A stretch of 8,814 nucleotides of DNA from JALOTE01 sp031422195. GTDB lineage: Bacteria; Pseudomonadota; Alphaproteobacteria; Rhizobiales; Rhizobiaceae. The stretch spans positions 1 through 8,814 of the forward strand of contig JANOPZ010000101.1 of the NCBI GenBank assembly GCA_031422195.1, read 5' to 3'. Both the position numbers and the translations under genes were made by a program. The notes beneath the pieces are model-generated. The model made no database searches. It was not told where the DNA came from and was given only the letters and a program-made list of their open reading frames with translations. Each line of letters starts with the position of its first letter. Position 1 is the first letter of the stretch. Positions 1 through 4,520 of the stretch are shown here, in pieces.

Positions 1-313
1 TTTTTTCATATTTCTCGCTTTCAATCATAAGAATGAATTTTTTATATTGACTTTCTAGATAATTATTCATTCCATTTTTTAAGTGAATTTCCTGACAAAT
101 ATCTAATACTCTATCAATCAGTAAGTTCACTCGAGAGTTTCTTCTTGACATAGCGTCCCTATTTACAAATTGCTTTATTGCATTCTCGTTCCATTCAAAA
201 TCAAGAGAAATCTTTGAAGATATATTTGAATAGGTTATGCCATTTGACGTCAAAGCTTTGATCAAATCTTTCAACCCTTGAACTAGGCCTAAATCGGATG
301 CAGGCGTGCTCAT
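1..313 (-). CDS. Unrecognised protein, AT-rich gene, 5' part only (runs off left edge)
   Basis: Reading the minus strand from the ATG at 313-311 gives 104 codons without a stop before the window ends, so the gene is 3'-truncated by the window. The product begins MSTPASDLGLVQGLKDLIKA and is polar and probably helical. It has a basic patch (SRRNSR) near residue 58 and a lysine/glutamate-rich end (residues 86-104). No signal peptide, membrane segment or known motif is visible. An AAGG nine bases before the ATG is an acceptable ribosome binding site. A hand count gives about 30% GC over 1-300, far below the genes to the right, and codons are strongly A/T-ending. The unbroken frame in AT-rich DNA argues for a real gene. 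The composition suggests horizontal acquisition, which is inference. I do not recognise a family. Confidence 0.55.
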   Translation of the reverse strand, partial: MSTPASDLGLVQGLKDLIKALTSNGITYSNISSKISLDFEWNENAIKQFVNRDAMSRRNSRVNLLIDRVLDICQEIHLKNGMNNYLESQYKKFILMIESEKYEK

Positions 314-329
314 ATTTTCTAGCCTTGAC

Positions 330-381
330 AAAAAAAAACCAGTAGGTTAGTTGGCCCCAGCGACTAGAGATCGCTGAGGCC
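330..381 (-). terminator. Stem-loop plus distant T-run, possible terminator of the small peptide gene
   Basis: On the minus strand, GGCCTCAGCGA (381-371) pairs with TCGCTGGGGCC (363-353) around a 7-base loop, giving an 11-bp stem with one G-U pair. A run of nine T lies at 338-330. The T-run starts 14 bases after the stem, too far for a textbook intrinsic terminator, so termination may be partial or the stem may do something else. It lies just after the stop of the 24-codon gene and just before the start of the next minus-strand gene. Confidence 0.4.
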
Positions 382-389
382 GCCCAGCT

Positions 390-464
390 TCAATATCCAT
401 ACGCTTTGAGCATTGCTGCAACTAGAAGTATGGCATAAGCAACAACCGTGAGAATGTAGCTCAT
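390..464 (-). CDS. 24-residue single-pass membrane peptide
   Basis: The minus strand reads ATG at 464-462 to TGA at 392-390, giving 24 residues. The peptide starts MSYILTVVAYAILLVA and ends in MLKAYGY. Residues 4-18 form one uninterrupted hydrophobic helix, followed by a short tail with a single lysine. The main support for translation is a strong Shine-Dalgarno sequence, GAGGAG (479-474), nine bases before the ATG. A stem-loop follows the stop. Peptides of this shape include small subunits of membrane complexes (the KdpF and CydX types) and type I toxins, but I see no specific match to any of them. The frame stays open for a further 60-odd codons upstream without an ATG, so a longer product from a non-ATG start cannot be excluded. 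The Shine-Dalgarno sequence favours the short form. Confidence 0.55.
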   Translation of the reverse strand: MSYILTVVAYAILLVAAMLKAYGY

Positions 465-473
465 GGTTGACTT

Positions 474-479
474 CTCCTC
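474..479 (-). promoter_or_regulatory. Strong ribosome binding site of the 24-residue peptide gene
   Basis: GAGGAG on the minus strand, nine bases before the ATG at 464. It is close to the anti-Shine-Dalgarno complement and is the best such site in the left 900 bp. It decides the start of the small gene. Confidence 0.6.
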
Positions 480-513
480 ATCTAACTCGAAGACGCCCGA
501 GTTCGCGGCGACA

Positions 514-540
514 GCACCGTTGGACCGGTGCAATTTTTTT
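514..540 (+). terminator. Intrinsic terminator, plus strand, with no obvious gene upstream
   Basis: GCACCG (514-519) pairs with CGGTGC (526-531) around the loop TTGGAC, and is followed by AA and seven T (534-540). This is a conventional plus-strand terminator, and the minus-strand reading lacks a T-run. No plus-strand protein gene lies to its left within the window, so it may end a small RNA transcribed opposite the 24-residue peptide gene. Confidence 0.55.
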
Positions 541-730
541 GGCAGACTGCTTCGATGAGGACGAGGCACTCTTCCCAGTTGGGGCCACTGGTTAAATTTC
601 CAACCGACCGTTGATGCCGTCCTTTTGGAAGGGACGCGTAAAATTGACCTATGATGAAATTAAAAAATTGTAAACTAATTTTGATCGTTTGACATAACAT
701 CGTTATGAATTTCAATAAATTCGTAACTAA

Positions 731-762
731 TTCCAAGGTTCACGATTTCCAGGGTTCACGAT
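731..762. repeat. 16-bp tandem duplication
   Basis: TTCCAAGGTTCACGAT (731-746) is followed directly by TTCCAGGGTTCACGAT (747-762), with one mismatch. There are two copies only. It may be a slippage duplication or a pair of protein-binding sites. There is no sign of a tRNA or integrase beside it. Confidence 0.7.
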
Positions 763-854
763 TCGCGAAGCTCATTTGCACCGAAAGGTGAAAGGTTTAT
801 ATCTCAAAACCGTAGCTAACGGGCTTGCTAAACTTGTTACCAGTGCGCTCAACG

Positions 855-877
855 AAAAAAAGGCGCTTTGCAGCGCC
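855..877 (-). terminator. Intrinsic terminator of the fliJ-like gene
   Basis: On the minus strand GGCGCT (877-872), loop GCAA, AGCGCC (867-862), then seven T (861-855). A perfect 6-bp GC-rich stem with an immediate T-run, 27 bp after the stop codon of the fliJ-like gene. Confidence 0.9.
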
Positions 878-904
878 GTTTTCAAACCAAACTCTAACCC
901 AACA

Positions 905-1288
905 TCACCCGATCATCGAACTCGCATCATTACGCTCTGGCAATGGCGCAGGCACGCGGCCTTCGCGGTGGTCGAGGGCTTCGGCGCGGGAGAGTTCGCC
1001 TTCAGCAATTGTGACATCATCGACGGCGGCCTGGCGTTTATCGGCGAGGTCTTTTTGTGAGTTCATAATATTATCGCGGCGCAGGCGCGCTGCCTTGCCA
1101 AAGGTCGGGTACGCAAAGTTGTTTGGATCGGTAATTCCGGCCTTTCGCTCTTCAAATTCAATTTGAAGCGTCAACTCATCAGCCATTCGGTTGAATTCGC
1201 CTATCATCAGATCCAGTTGCGCGAGCCGGCGCCGCTTTTCGCGGACTGCAAACTCTTTAACGCGCACGGCGTTTTCCCGTGACTTCAT
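905..1288 (-). CDS. fliJ: FliJ-like flagellar export chaperone
   Basis: The 127-residue, highly charged, helical protein begins MKSRENAVRVKEFAVREKRR. This matches the short FliJ-like proteins that rhizobial genomes carry beside ctrA, including the central PNNFAYPTFGKAARLRRDN stretch. FliJ proteins are soluble coiled-coil components of the flagellar type III export apparatus that help move substrates to the FliI ATPase. Two helical blocks are visible, at about residues 1-55 and 70-115, with no membrane segment. I chose the second of two ATGs (1288) because AAGGAG lies seven bases before it; the ATG at 1294 would sit almost on top of that site. The gene is divergent from ctrA across about 400 bp and ends at a strong terminator. 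FliJ sequences diverge quickly, so the family call rests on length, composition and position beside ctrA. Confidence 0.7.
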   Translation of the reverse strand: MKSRENAVRVKEFAVREKRRRLAQLDLMIGEFNRMADELTLQIEFEERKAGITDPNNFAYPTFGKAARLRRDNIMNSQKDLADKRQAAVDDVTIAEGELSRAEALDHREGRVPAPLPERNDASSMIG

Positions 1289-1295
1289 ACCCATA

Positions 1296-1301
1296 CTCCT
1301 T
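1296..1301 (-). promoter_or_regulatory. Ribosome binding site fixing the fliJ start
   Basis: AAGGAG on the minus strand, seven bases before the ATG at 1288 and only one base before the alternative ATG at 1294. It supports the shorter protein. It directly abuts the inverted repeat at 1302-1317. Confidence 0.75.
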
Positions 1302-1317
1302 GGAAGCCGTGGCTTCC
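1302..1317 (-). repeat. Inverted repeat in the fliJ leader, adjacent to the ribosome binding site
   Basis: GGAAGCC (1302-1308), GT, GGCTTCC (1311-1317): perfect 7-bp arms. In RNA it can fold as a 6-bp stem with a 4-base loop directly upstream of AAGGAG. It could influence translation or be a DNA operator. The sequence shows the symmetry only. Confidence 0.6.
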
Positions 1318-1318
1318 G

Positions 1319-1350
1319 TTACGCAACACTTTACGCGACCCAAATTACGC
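1319..1350. repeat. Three direct repeats of TTACGC
   Basis: TTACGC occurs at 1319-1324, 1331-1336 and 1345-1350, with starts 12 and 14 bp apart, between the fliJ start and the ctrA promoter region. Short direct repeats at near-helical spacing can be sites for a transcription factor. No known regulator is assigned. Confidence 0.5.
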
Positions 1351-1468
1351 TAACCAAACAACACGGACGCTGGATCAATCACATTTTCTGCCCGTTAATC
1401 ACGAATATAAACCGTATCGCTTAAGGCGGGGTAAACGACGTGCTTTACCAAAAACCATAGAAAAGTGT

Positions 1469-1615
1469 GATTCAGAAGAGTCGGTTGAGACGTTTCGTTA
1501 ACCTAAAACATTAGCAGGTATGAAAATTATTAACCCATATATATCAATAGTTTAAGCTATTTTTCTATTAATGTCTTTTACCTATTGCGTCAATGAATCA
1601 CTATTTGTTAACCAT
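1469..1615 (+). promoter_or_regulatory. ctrA control region with CtrA half-sites and GANTC methylation sites
   Basis: Three TTAACC half-sites occur at 1498-1503, 1530-1535 and 1608-1613. The last extends to the full TTAACCAT form typical of alphaproteobacterial CtrA boxes. Three GANTC sites (the target of the CcrM adenine methylase) lie at 1469-1473, 1478-1482 and 1595-1599. In Caulobacter, ctrA transcription is autoregulated by CtrA and timed by methylation of a GANTC in its promoter. The same logic is inferred here from site content. None of the half-sites has a perfect TTAA-N7-TTAA partner, and no confident -35/-10 pair can be assigned. Together with 1351-1468, this makes up the roughly 400-bp gap between fliJ and ctrA. 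Confidence 0.6.
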
Positions 1616-1682
1616 TGGCTGGCAGAAATTGCTTCGAGGCATTTAATTTACCGGTTCATCTGCTGGTATGGCCGTAAGCGGC

Positions 1683-1688
1683 AAGGGG
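1683..1688 (+). promoter_or_regulatory. Ribosome binding site fixing the ctrA start
   Basis: AAGGGG six bases before the ATG at 1695. It selects the start that gives the canonical CtrA N terminus (MRVLLVEDD) rather than an in-frame ATG nine codons upstream at 1668. Confidence 0.8.
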
Positions 1689-1694
1689 AATGAT

Positions 1695-2396
1695 ATGCGC
1701 GTACTACTGGTGGAAGACGATAGCGCGACGGCACAGAGCATTGAATTGATGCTCAAATCAGAAAGCTTTAACGTCTATACGACCGACCTCGGTGAAGAGG
1801 GTGTCGATCTTGGCAAGCTTTATGATTATGATATTATTTTGCTTGATTTGAATTTGCCGGATATGTCTGGCTACGAAGTTCTACGTTCTTTGCGTTTGGC
1901 AAAAATCAAAACCCCAATCCTTATTTTGTCTGGCATGGCTGGCATTGAAGATAAGGTTCGCGGCCTCGGTTTTGGTGCCGATGATTATATGACCAAGCCC
2001 TTCCACAAAGACGAGTTGGTCGCCCGCATTCACGCGATCGTGCGCCGGTCAAAGGGCCATGCACAGTCTGTTATCAACTGCGGCGAGTTGCTGGTTAACC
2101 TTGATGCCAAAACCGTCGAAGTTGCAGGCCAGCGCGTGCATTTGACCGGTAAGGAATATCAAATGCTGGAACTCTTGGCACTGCGCAAAGGCACTACACT
2201 CACCAAAGAAATGTTCCTCAACCACCTTTATGGCGGAATGGACGAGCCGGAACTCAAGATCATTGACGTGTTTATCTGCAAGTTGCGCAAAAAACTCGAT
2301 CTGGCATCAGGCGGCGACAATTATATCGAAACTGTCTGGGGCCGCGGCTATGTGCTTCGCGATCCGGAACCGGTTGTTCAACGCGCCATTGCATAA
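1695..2396 (+). CDS. ctrA: CtrA, cell-cycle master response regulator
   Basis: This is an OmpR-family regulator of 233 residues, the usual CtrA length. The receiver domain covers residues 1-120. It has the acidic pair D8-D9, phosphoacceptor D51 in LLDLNLPD, S79 and K101 in MTKPF. The winged-helix DNA-binding domain (about 125-228) contains LTGKEYQMLELLALRKG and ends in the WGRGYVLRDPEP signature. CtrA binds TTAA-N7-TTAA-type boxes to control division, flagellar and DNA-methylation genes, and in Caulobacter it silences the replication origin. It receives phosphate from CckA through ChpT, which is encoded 600 bp away on the other strand. In Caulobacter a hydrophobic C-terminal tail is the ClpXP degron; here the protein ends RAIA, which may serve the same role. 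TTAACCAT and GANTC sites upstream suggest autoregulation and methylation timing. A strong terminator follows. Confidence 0.97.
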   Translation: MRVLLVEDDSATAQSIELMLKSESFNVYTTDLGEEGVDLGKLYDYDIILLDLNLPDMSGYEVLRSLRLAKIKTPILILSGMAGIEDKVRGLGFGADDYMTKPFHKDELVARIHAIVRRSKGHAQSVINCGELLVNLDAKTVEVAGQRVHLTGKEYQMLELLALRKGTTLTKEMFLNHLYGGMDEPELKIIDVFICKLRKKLDLASGGDNYIETVWGRGYVLRDPEPVVQRAIA

Positions 2397-2420
2397 CACA
2401 ATTGGTATCATCGCTTCACA

Positions 2421-2444
2421 AAGCCGCTTACGAGCGGCTTTTTT
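2421..2444 (+). terminator. Intrinsic terminator of ctrA
   Basis: AAGCCGCT (2421-2428), loop TACG, AGCGGCTT (2433-2440) and a continuing T-run to 2444. The stem is GC-rich and perfect, 24 bp after the ctrA stop. Confidence 0.92.
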
Positions 2445-2466
2445 GTGTTCAAAATTCAAGCAAGTA

Positions 2467-2505
2467 GAATTGACAAGGTCGTAAATTAAATAAGGCCGTC
2501 AATTC
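2467..2505. repeat. Spaced 8-bp inverted repeat between convergent ctrA and the receiver gene
   Basis: GAATTGAC (2467-2474) and GTCAATTC (2498-2505) are perfect complements with a 23-base AT-rich spacer. A second, overlapping pair, TAAGGC (2491-2496) and GCCTTA (2513-2518), is followed on the minus strand by TTTAATTT. The second pair could act as a weak terminator for the minus-strand receiver transcript. The first could be a protein site. Confidence 0.45.
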
Positions 2506-2537
2506 AGATGGTGCCTTAAATCATTTATCGAGCAAGT

Positions 2538-2921
2538 TCAGGCTGCTAAAGTTTGCCCGGCGGGTGCAACCGATTTAATCGAGTTGAACAGCATCTCGCG
2601 GTTAAAGGGCTTGAGCATATAGCCATCAGCTCCAGCGCGTTTGGCACGCATGATCTTGCCCACATTCATTTCAATGGTCAGCAATAGAATTTTGACCTTT
2701 TTGCCATCAGGCAGCCGGCGCAAAGCGGCAATGGCATCATGAGCCTCCATATCAGGCAGAGTGGATGAAATAATGCAGCAATCAGGCATTTCATAATTGC
2801 ACATTTCAATCATATGATCGCCGGCCTCGGCTTCATACACCACTCCACCCTCATCGGCGAGGATGCGCTTTGCAATTTTGCGAACAACACTTGATGCATC
2901 AACTATCATAAAACGTTTCAC
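2538..2921 (-). CDS. Single-domain receiver protein lacking the phosphoacceptor Asp (pseudo-receiver)
   Basis: The 127-residue protein is a stand-alone CheY-like receiver with no output domain. The fold signature is clear: IVDASSVVRK at the N terminus, MPDCC and STLPDM around the usual acceptor site, T82 in LLLTIEM, and K104 in GYMLKPF. The residue four positions before the conserved proline (P56), which should be the phosphoacceptor aspartate, is S52 (codon TCA at 2768-2766). The second acidic residue of the metal-binding pair is A9 (D8-A9 instead of D-D). With two of three acidic residues gone, aspartyl phosphorylation is unlikely. The start is GTG, supported by GGAG seven bases upstream. 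It lies 90 bp downstream of chpT on the same strand and probably shares its transcript. Possible roles are a ChpT-binding decoy or a phosphorylation-independent adaptor. Both are inference. Confidence 0.9.
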   Translation of the reverse strand: MKRFMIVDASSVVRKIAKRILADEGGVVYEAEAGDHMIEMCNYEMPDCCIISSTLPDMEAHDAIAALRRLPDGKKVKILLLTIEMNVGKIMRAKRAGADGYMLKPFNREMLFNSIKSVAPAGQTLAA

Positions 2922-2978
2922 GTCAAAGCTCCGCTTCCTGTCATCAGGCTATTGGAATAGCGCAAAAGCGTTAATAGT

Positions 2979-2993
2979 CCGGCAAAGCGCCGG
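2979..2993 (-). repeat. Small hairpin in the chpT-receiver gap
   Basis: CCGGC (2979-2983), AAAGC, GCCGG (2989-2993): perfect 5-bp arms, 18 bp after the chpT stop, with no T-run on the minus strand. It may be an mRNA-stabilising or processing hairpin between the two genes rather than a terminator. Confidence 0.35.
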
Positions 2994-3011
2994 TGGGATC
3001 CATATGAGTAT

Positions 3012-3689
3012 TTATGACGCTGCCAATGCGATGGGCTTGGCCAGCATGATAATCCGTTCAGCATTGACGTTAACCGTCAACGCCAGTTTCGCCTCTTTAG
3101 CGAGCAATAAGGTATAATAATATTGCACCGCATGGGCATCAATGGGCTCTTCAAGCGTCTGATTGTTGTGCAGGCAAATGAACTTATCTGAAACACGGAT
3201 CATAGGCCCGGCCGCCTTAATCGTAATCGTATTGCCATTGGCGTCAGAAGGGATTTCAACATCCAACGTGCCGCCGCGTGGCACAGAGCCATTGGCAATA
3301 ATCACCATATTCAAAATCAGCTTCACAACGGCTTTCGGCAGGTACGCCCTAAGTCCTGTCCATGTCAGCTTAGATTTTTCATTCGCCATAAAAGCAATTG
3401 CAACATTTTCAGCGTCGCCTGTATCAATTTGAGATGTTGCCGAGCCCGCCGCGCCAAATGCAATACGCAAAAATTGCAGCCGTGCCGAGGCATTGCGCGC
3501 ACTAATTTGAATGAGAGCCATGGCATCAGCCTCAGCGCCGGGCTCATCCAGCAATTCAAGGCCATTATTCAAAGCGCCAACCGGTGAGATAACATCATGA
3601 CAAATGCGGCTGCACAGCAAGGCGGCCAATTCGCTTGGGGTTAGGGTAAAAATATCGGCCAATTTTGGCACTCCAGAGGTAAAGTTCAT
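3012..3689 (-). CDS. chpT: ChpT, histidine phosphotransferase of the CckA-CtrA phosphorelay
   Basis: The 225-residue protein has the ChpT signature near its N terminus, SRICHDVISPVGALNNGLEL, with H31 as the phosphorylated histidine in the first helix of a dimerisation four-helix bundle (about residues 15-85). The remainder (about 95-220) corresponds to the degenerate, non-ATP-binding Bergerat-like domain of ChpT, with LPKAVVKLILNMVIIANGSVPRGG as its recognisable core. In Caulobacter, ChpT takes phosphate from the CckA receiver and passes it to CtrA and to CpdR in the cytoplasm. The gene is divergent from eipA and upstream of the degenerate receiver gene. A TTAACCAT box 54-61 bp before its start suggests CtrA feedback. 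The chosen ATG has no good Shine-Dalgarno sequence, so the exact start is slightly uncertain. Confidence 0.93.
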   Translation of the reverse strand: MNFTSGVPKLADIFTLTPSELAALLCSRICHDVISPVGALNNGLELLDEPGAEADAMALIQISARNASARLQFLRIAFGAAGSATSQIDTGDAENVAIAFMANEKSKLTWTGLRAYLPKAVVKLILNMVIIANGSVPRGGTLDVEIPSDANGNTITIKAAGPMIRVSDKFICLHNNQTLEEPIDAHAVQYYYTLLLAKEAKLALTVNVNAERIIMLAKPIALAAS

Positions 3690-3742
3690 TTCAAAGACAA
3701 CGCGCGGCGCACGAAGCAGGATAATCCTGTTAGATCAGAGAC

Positions 3743-3750
3743 ATGGTTAA
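3743..3750 (-). promoter_or_regulatory. CtrA box between chpT and eipA
   Basis: TTAACCAT on the minus strand (ATGGTTAA on the plus), the full 8-base half-site. On the plus strand TTAA is followed six bases later by CTAA, an imperfect second half. It lies in the 143-bp divergent gap, 54 bp from the chpT start and 83 bp from the eipA start, so it could serve both genes. CtrA control of eipA is reported in Brucella, as far as I recall. Binding here is inferred. Confidence 0.6.
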
Positions 3751-3832
3751 TGAGTTCTAAAGGAATGCCATCCAAATTAGAGCATAGTTTGATGCCACAC
3801 TGCGCATAACGAATGAGCCAAAGGCGAACACC

Positions 3833-4420
3833 ATGAATATGTTGCGTAGATTTGACTTGATCCATGTTTTTTCAGGGCTGGCAGCTCTTTTGCTATTTTT
3901 CAGTTTTGGCTTTTTGCAGGCCAAAGCTCAAGCCGCACCCACTTATTCAGGCCAAGAAATTGTGGATGCAGGCCATGGCTTTTTTGGTGCAACCACAGGC
4001 GGCTTGGCAACTTTGATTGAAAGAGTATTTTCGTCTTATGGCCAACCTAACGGTTATGTTTTGGGTCAAGAAGGCGGCGGTGCATTTGCTGTTGGTGCAA
4101 CGTTTGGCGAAGGAATGCTTTACACCAAGAATGCCGGCGACCATCCCGTCTTTTGGCAAGGCCCATCGATAGGCTTTGATTTTGGTGCCGAAGGTTCGCG
4201 CACCATGATGCTGGTCTACAATCTCAACTCGGTCGAAACGCTGTATCAACGCTATGCAGGCATTTCCGGATCGGCGTTTATCGTCGGTGGCATTGGCGCT
4301 ACAGTTTTAGAAGGTCAAGGTATAATTTTGGTTCCAATACGCACTGGAATTGGCGCGCGGTTAGGCATTAATGTCGGTTATTTGAAGCTAACGCCGCAAG
4401 CTACATGGAACCCGTTCTAA
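3833..4420 (+). CDS. eipA: EipA-family periplasmic envelope integrity protein (DUF1134)
   Basis: The 195-residue protein has a signal peptide: positive MNMLRRF, a hydrophobic core at residues 12-28, and A-x-A cleavage sites around residues 30-34 (AKAQA). The mature part carries the DUF1134 pattern, including GQEIVDAGHGFFG, the glycine-rich GYVLGQEGGGAFAVGATFGEG, and GPSIGFDFGAEGSRTMMLVYN, and ends with IGARLGINVGYLKLTPQATW. The Brucella homologue EipA is a small beta-barrel periplasmic protein needed for resistance to envelope stress, and its gene lies next to chpT and ctrA there too, matching this layout. AAGG eight bases before the ATG at 3833 supports the start. The biochemical activity of the family is not established. 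Confidence 0.93.
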   Translation: MNMLRRFDLIHVFSGLAALLLFFSFGFLQAKAQAAPTYSGQEIVDAGHGFFGATTGGLATLIERVFSSYGQPNGYVLGQEGGGAFAVGATFGEGMLYTKNAGDHPVFWQGPSIGFDFGAEGSRTMMLVYNLNSVETLYQRYAGISGSAFIVGGIGATVLEGQGIILVPIRTGIGARLGINVGYLKLTPQATWNPF

Positions 4421-4421
4421 T

Positions 4422-4445
4422 CAAATTTTGATCCAAATTTTGATT
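4422..4445. repeat. 12-bp tandem repeat after eipA
   Basis: CAAATTTTGATC (4422-4433) and CAAATTTTGATT (4434-4445) are adjacent near-identical copies starting two bases after the eipA stop. The first copy sits in an ATCAAA-T-TTTGAT dyad (4420-4432). There is no GC-rich stem, so a normal intrinsic terminator is not visible after eipA. Confidence 0.5.
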
Positions 4446-4520
4446 TATGCAAGACAGGCCCGACAAATATCGATATAAACCGGGTGAAGTGTTGAAAAGG
4501 TTCCGTGGAATTTCCTCATC

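Larger units (their letters stand above)
465..904. other. Non-coding stretch between the small peptide gene and fliJ
   Basis: No convincing protein gene is seen here. Reading left to right it holds: the peptide gene's leader; the plus-strand terminator at 514-540; a TTAACC on the minus strand at 595-590; a plus-strand hairpin at 618-636 (CGTCCTTT, loop TGG, AAGGGACG, one G-U pair); an AT-rich block at about 640-730; a TTGACA at 689-694 overlapping the dyad CATAAC-ATC-GTTATG at 693-707; a 16-bp tandem duplication at 731-762; and the fliJ terminator at 855-877. It looks like regulatory DNA or the edge of an acquired segment. Confidence 0.5.

Noticed and set aside
325..353. Consensus TTGACA at 325-330 as the promoter of a plus-strand RNA
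   Set aside because: No acceptable -10 element lies 15-18 bases downstream; TAGTTG or TTAGTT match only two of six positions. The TTGAGC/TATGGC pair at 406-434 is a better candidate.
390..652. Extension of the 24-residue peptide frame upstream, open for about 88 codons in total
   Set aside because: No ATG occurs before 464, the translated upstream part is basic and low-complexity with no recognisable fold, and the strong GAGGAG points to the short start.
482..736. 84-codon minus-strand frame upstream of the small peptide gene
   Set aside because: The start would be TTG in an AT-rich stretch with no Shine-Dalgarno sequence, the internal ATG also lacks one, and the product shows no domain. 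It overlaps the plus-strand terminator and other hairpins. Most likely a chance frame.
733..764. GGTTCACGATTC resembling a tRNA T-loop or an attachment-site fragment
   Set aside because: No acceptor stem, anticodon arm or CCA end can be built around it, and no integrase is in view. It is simply part of the 16-bp tandem duplication.
776..1166. Plus-strand frames opposite fliJ
   Set aside because: They are antisense to the better-supported fliJ-like gene, lack ribosome binding sites and have the Arg/Ala/Ser-rich composition of shadow frames.
1668..1694. Nine-codon N-terminal extension of CtrA
   Set aside because: The residues are not part of the CtrA family N terminus, and the AAGGGG at 1683-1688 lies inside the extension, correctly spaced for the ATG at 1695.
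2093..2100. GGTTAACC palindrome as a CtrA site
   Set aside because: It lies inside the ctrA coding region where Val-Asn codons produce it by chance. No promoter context.
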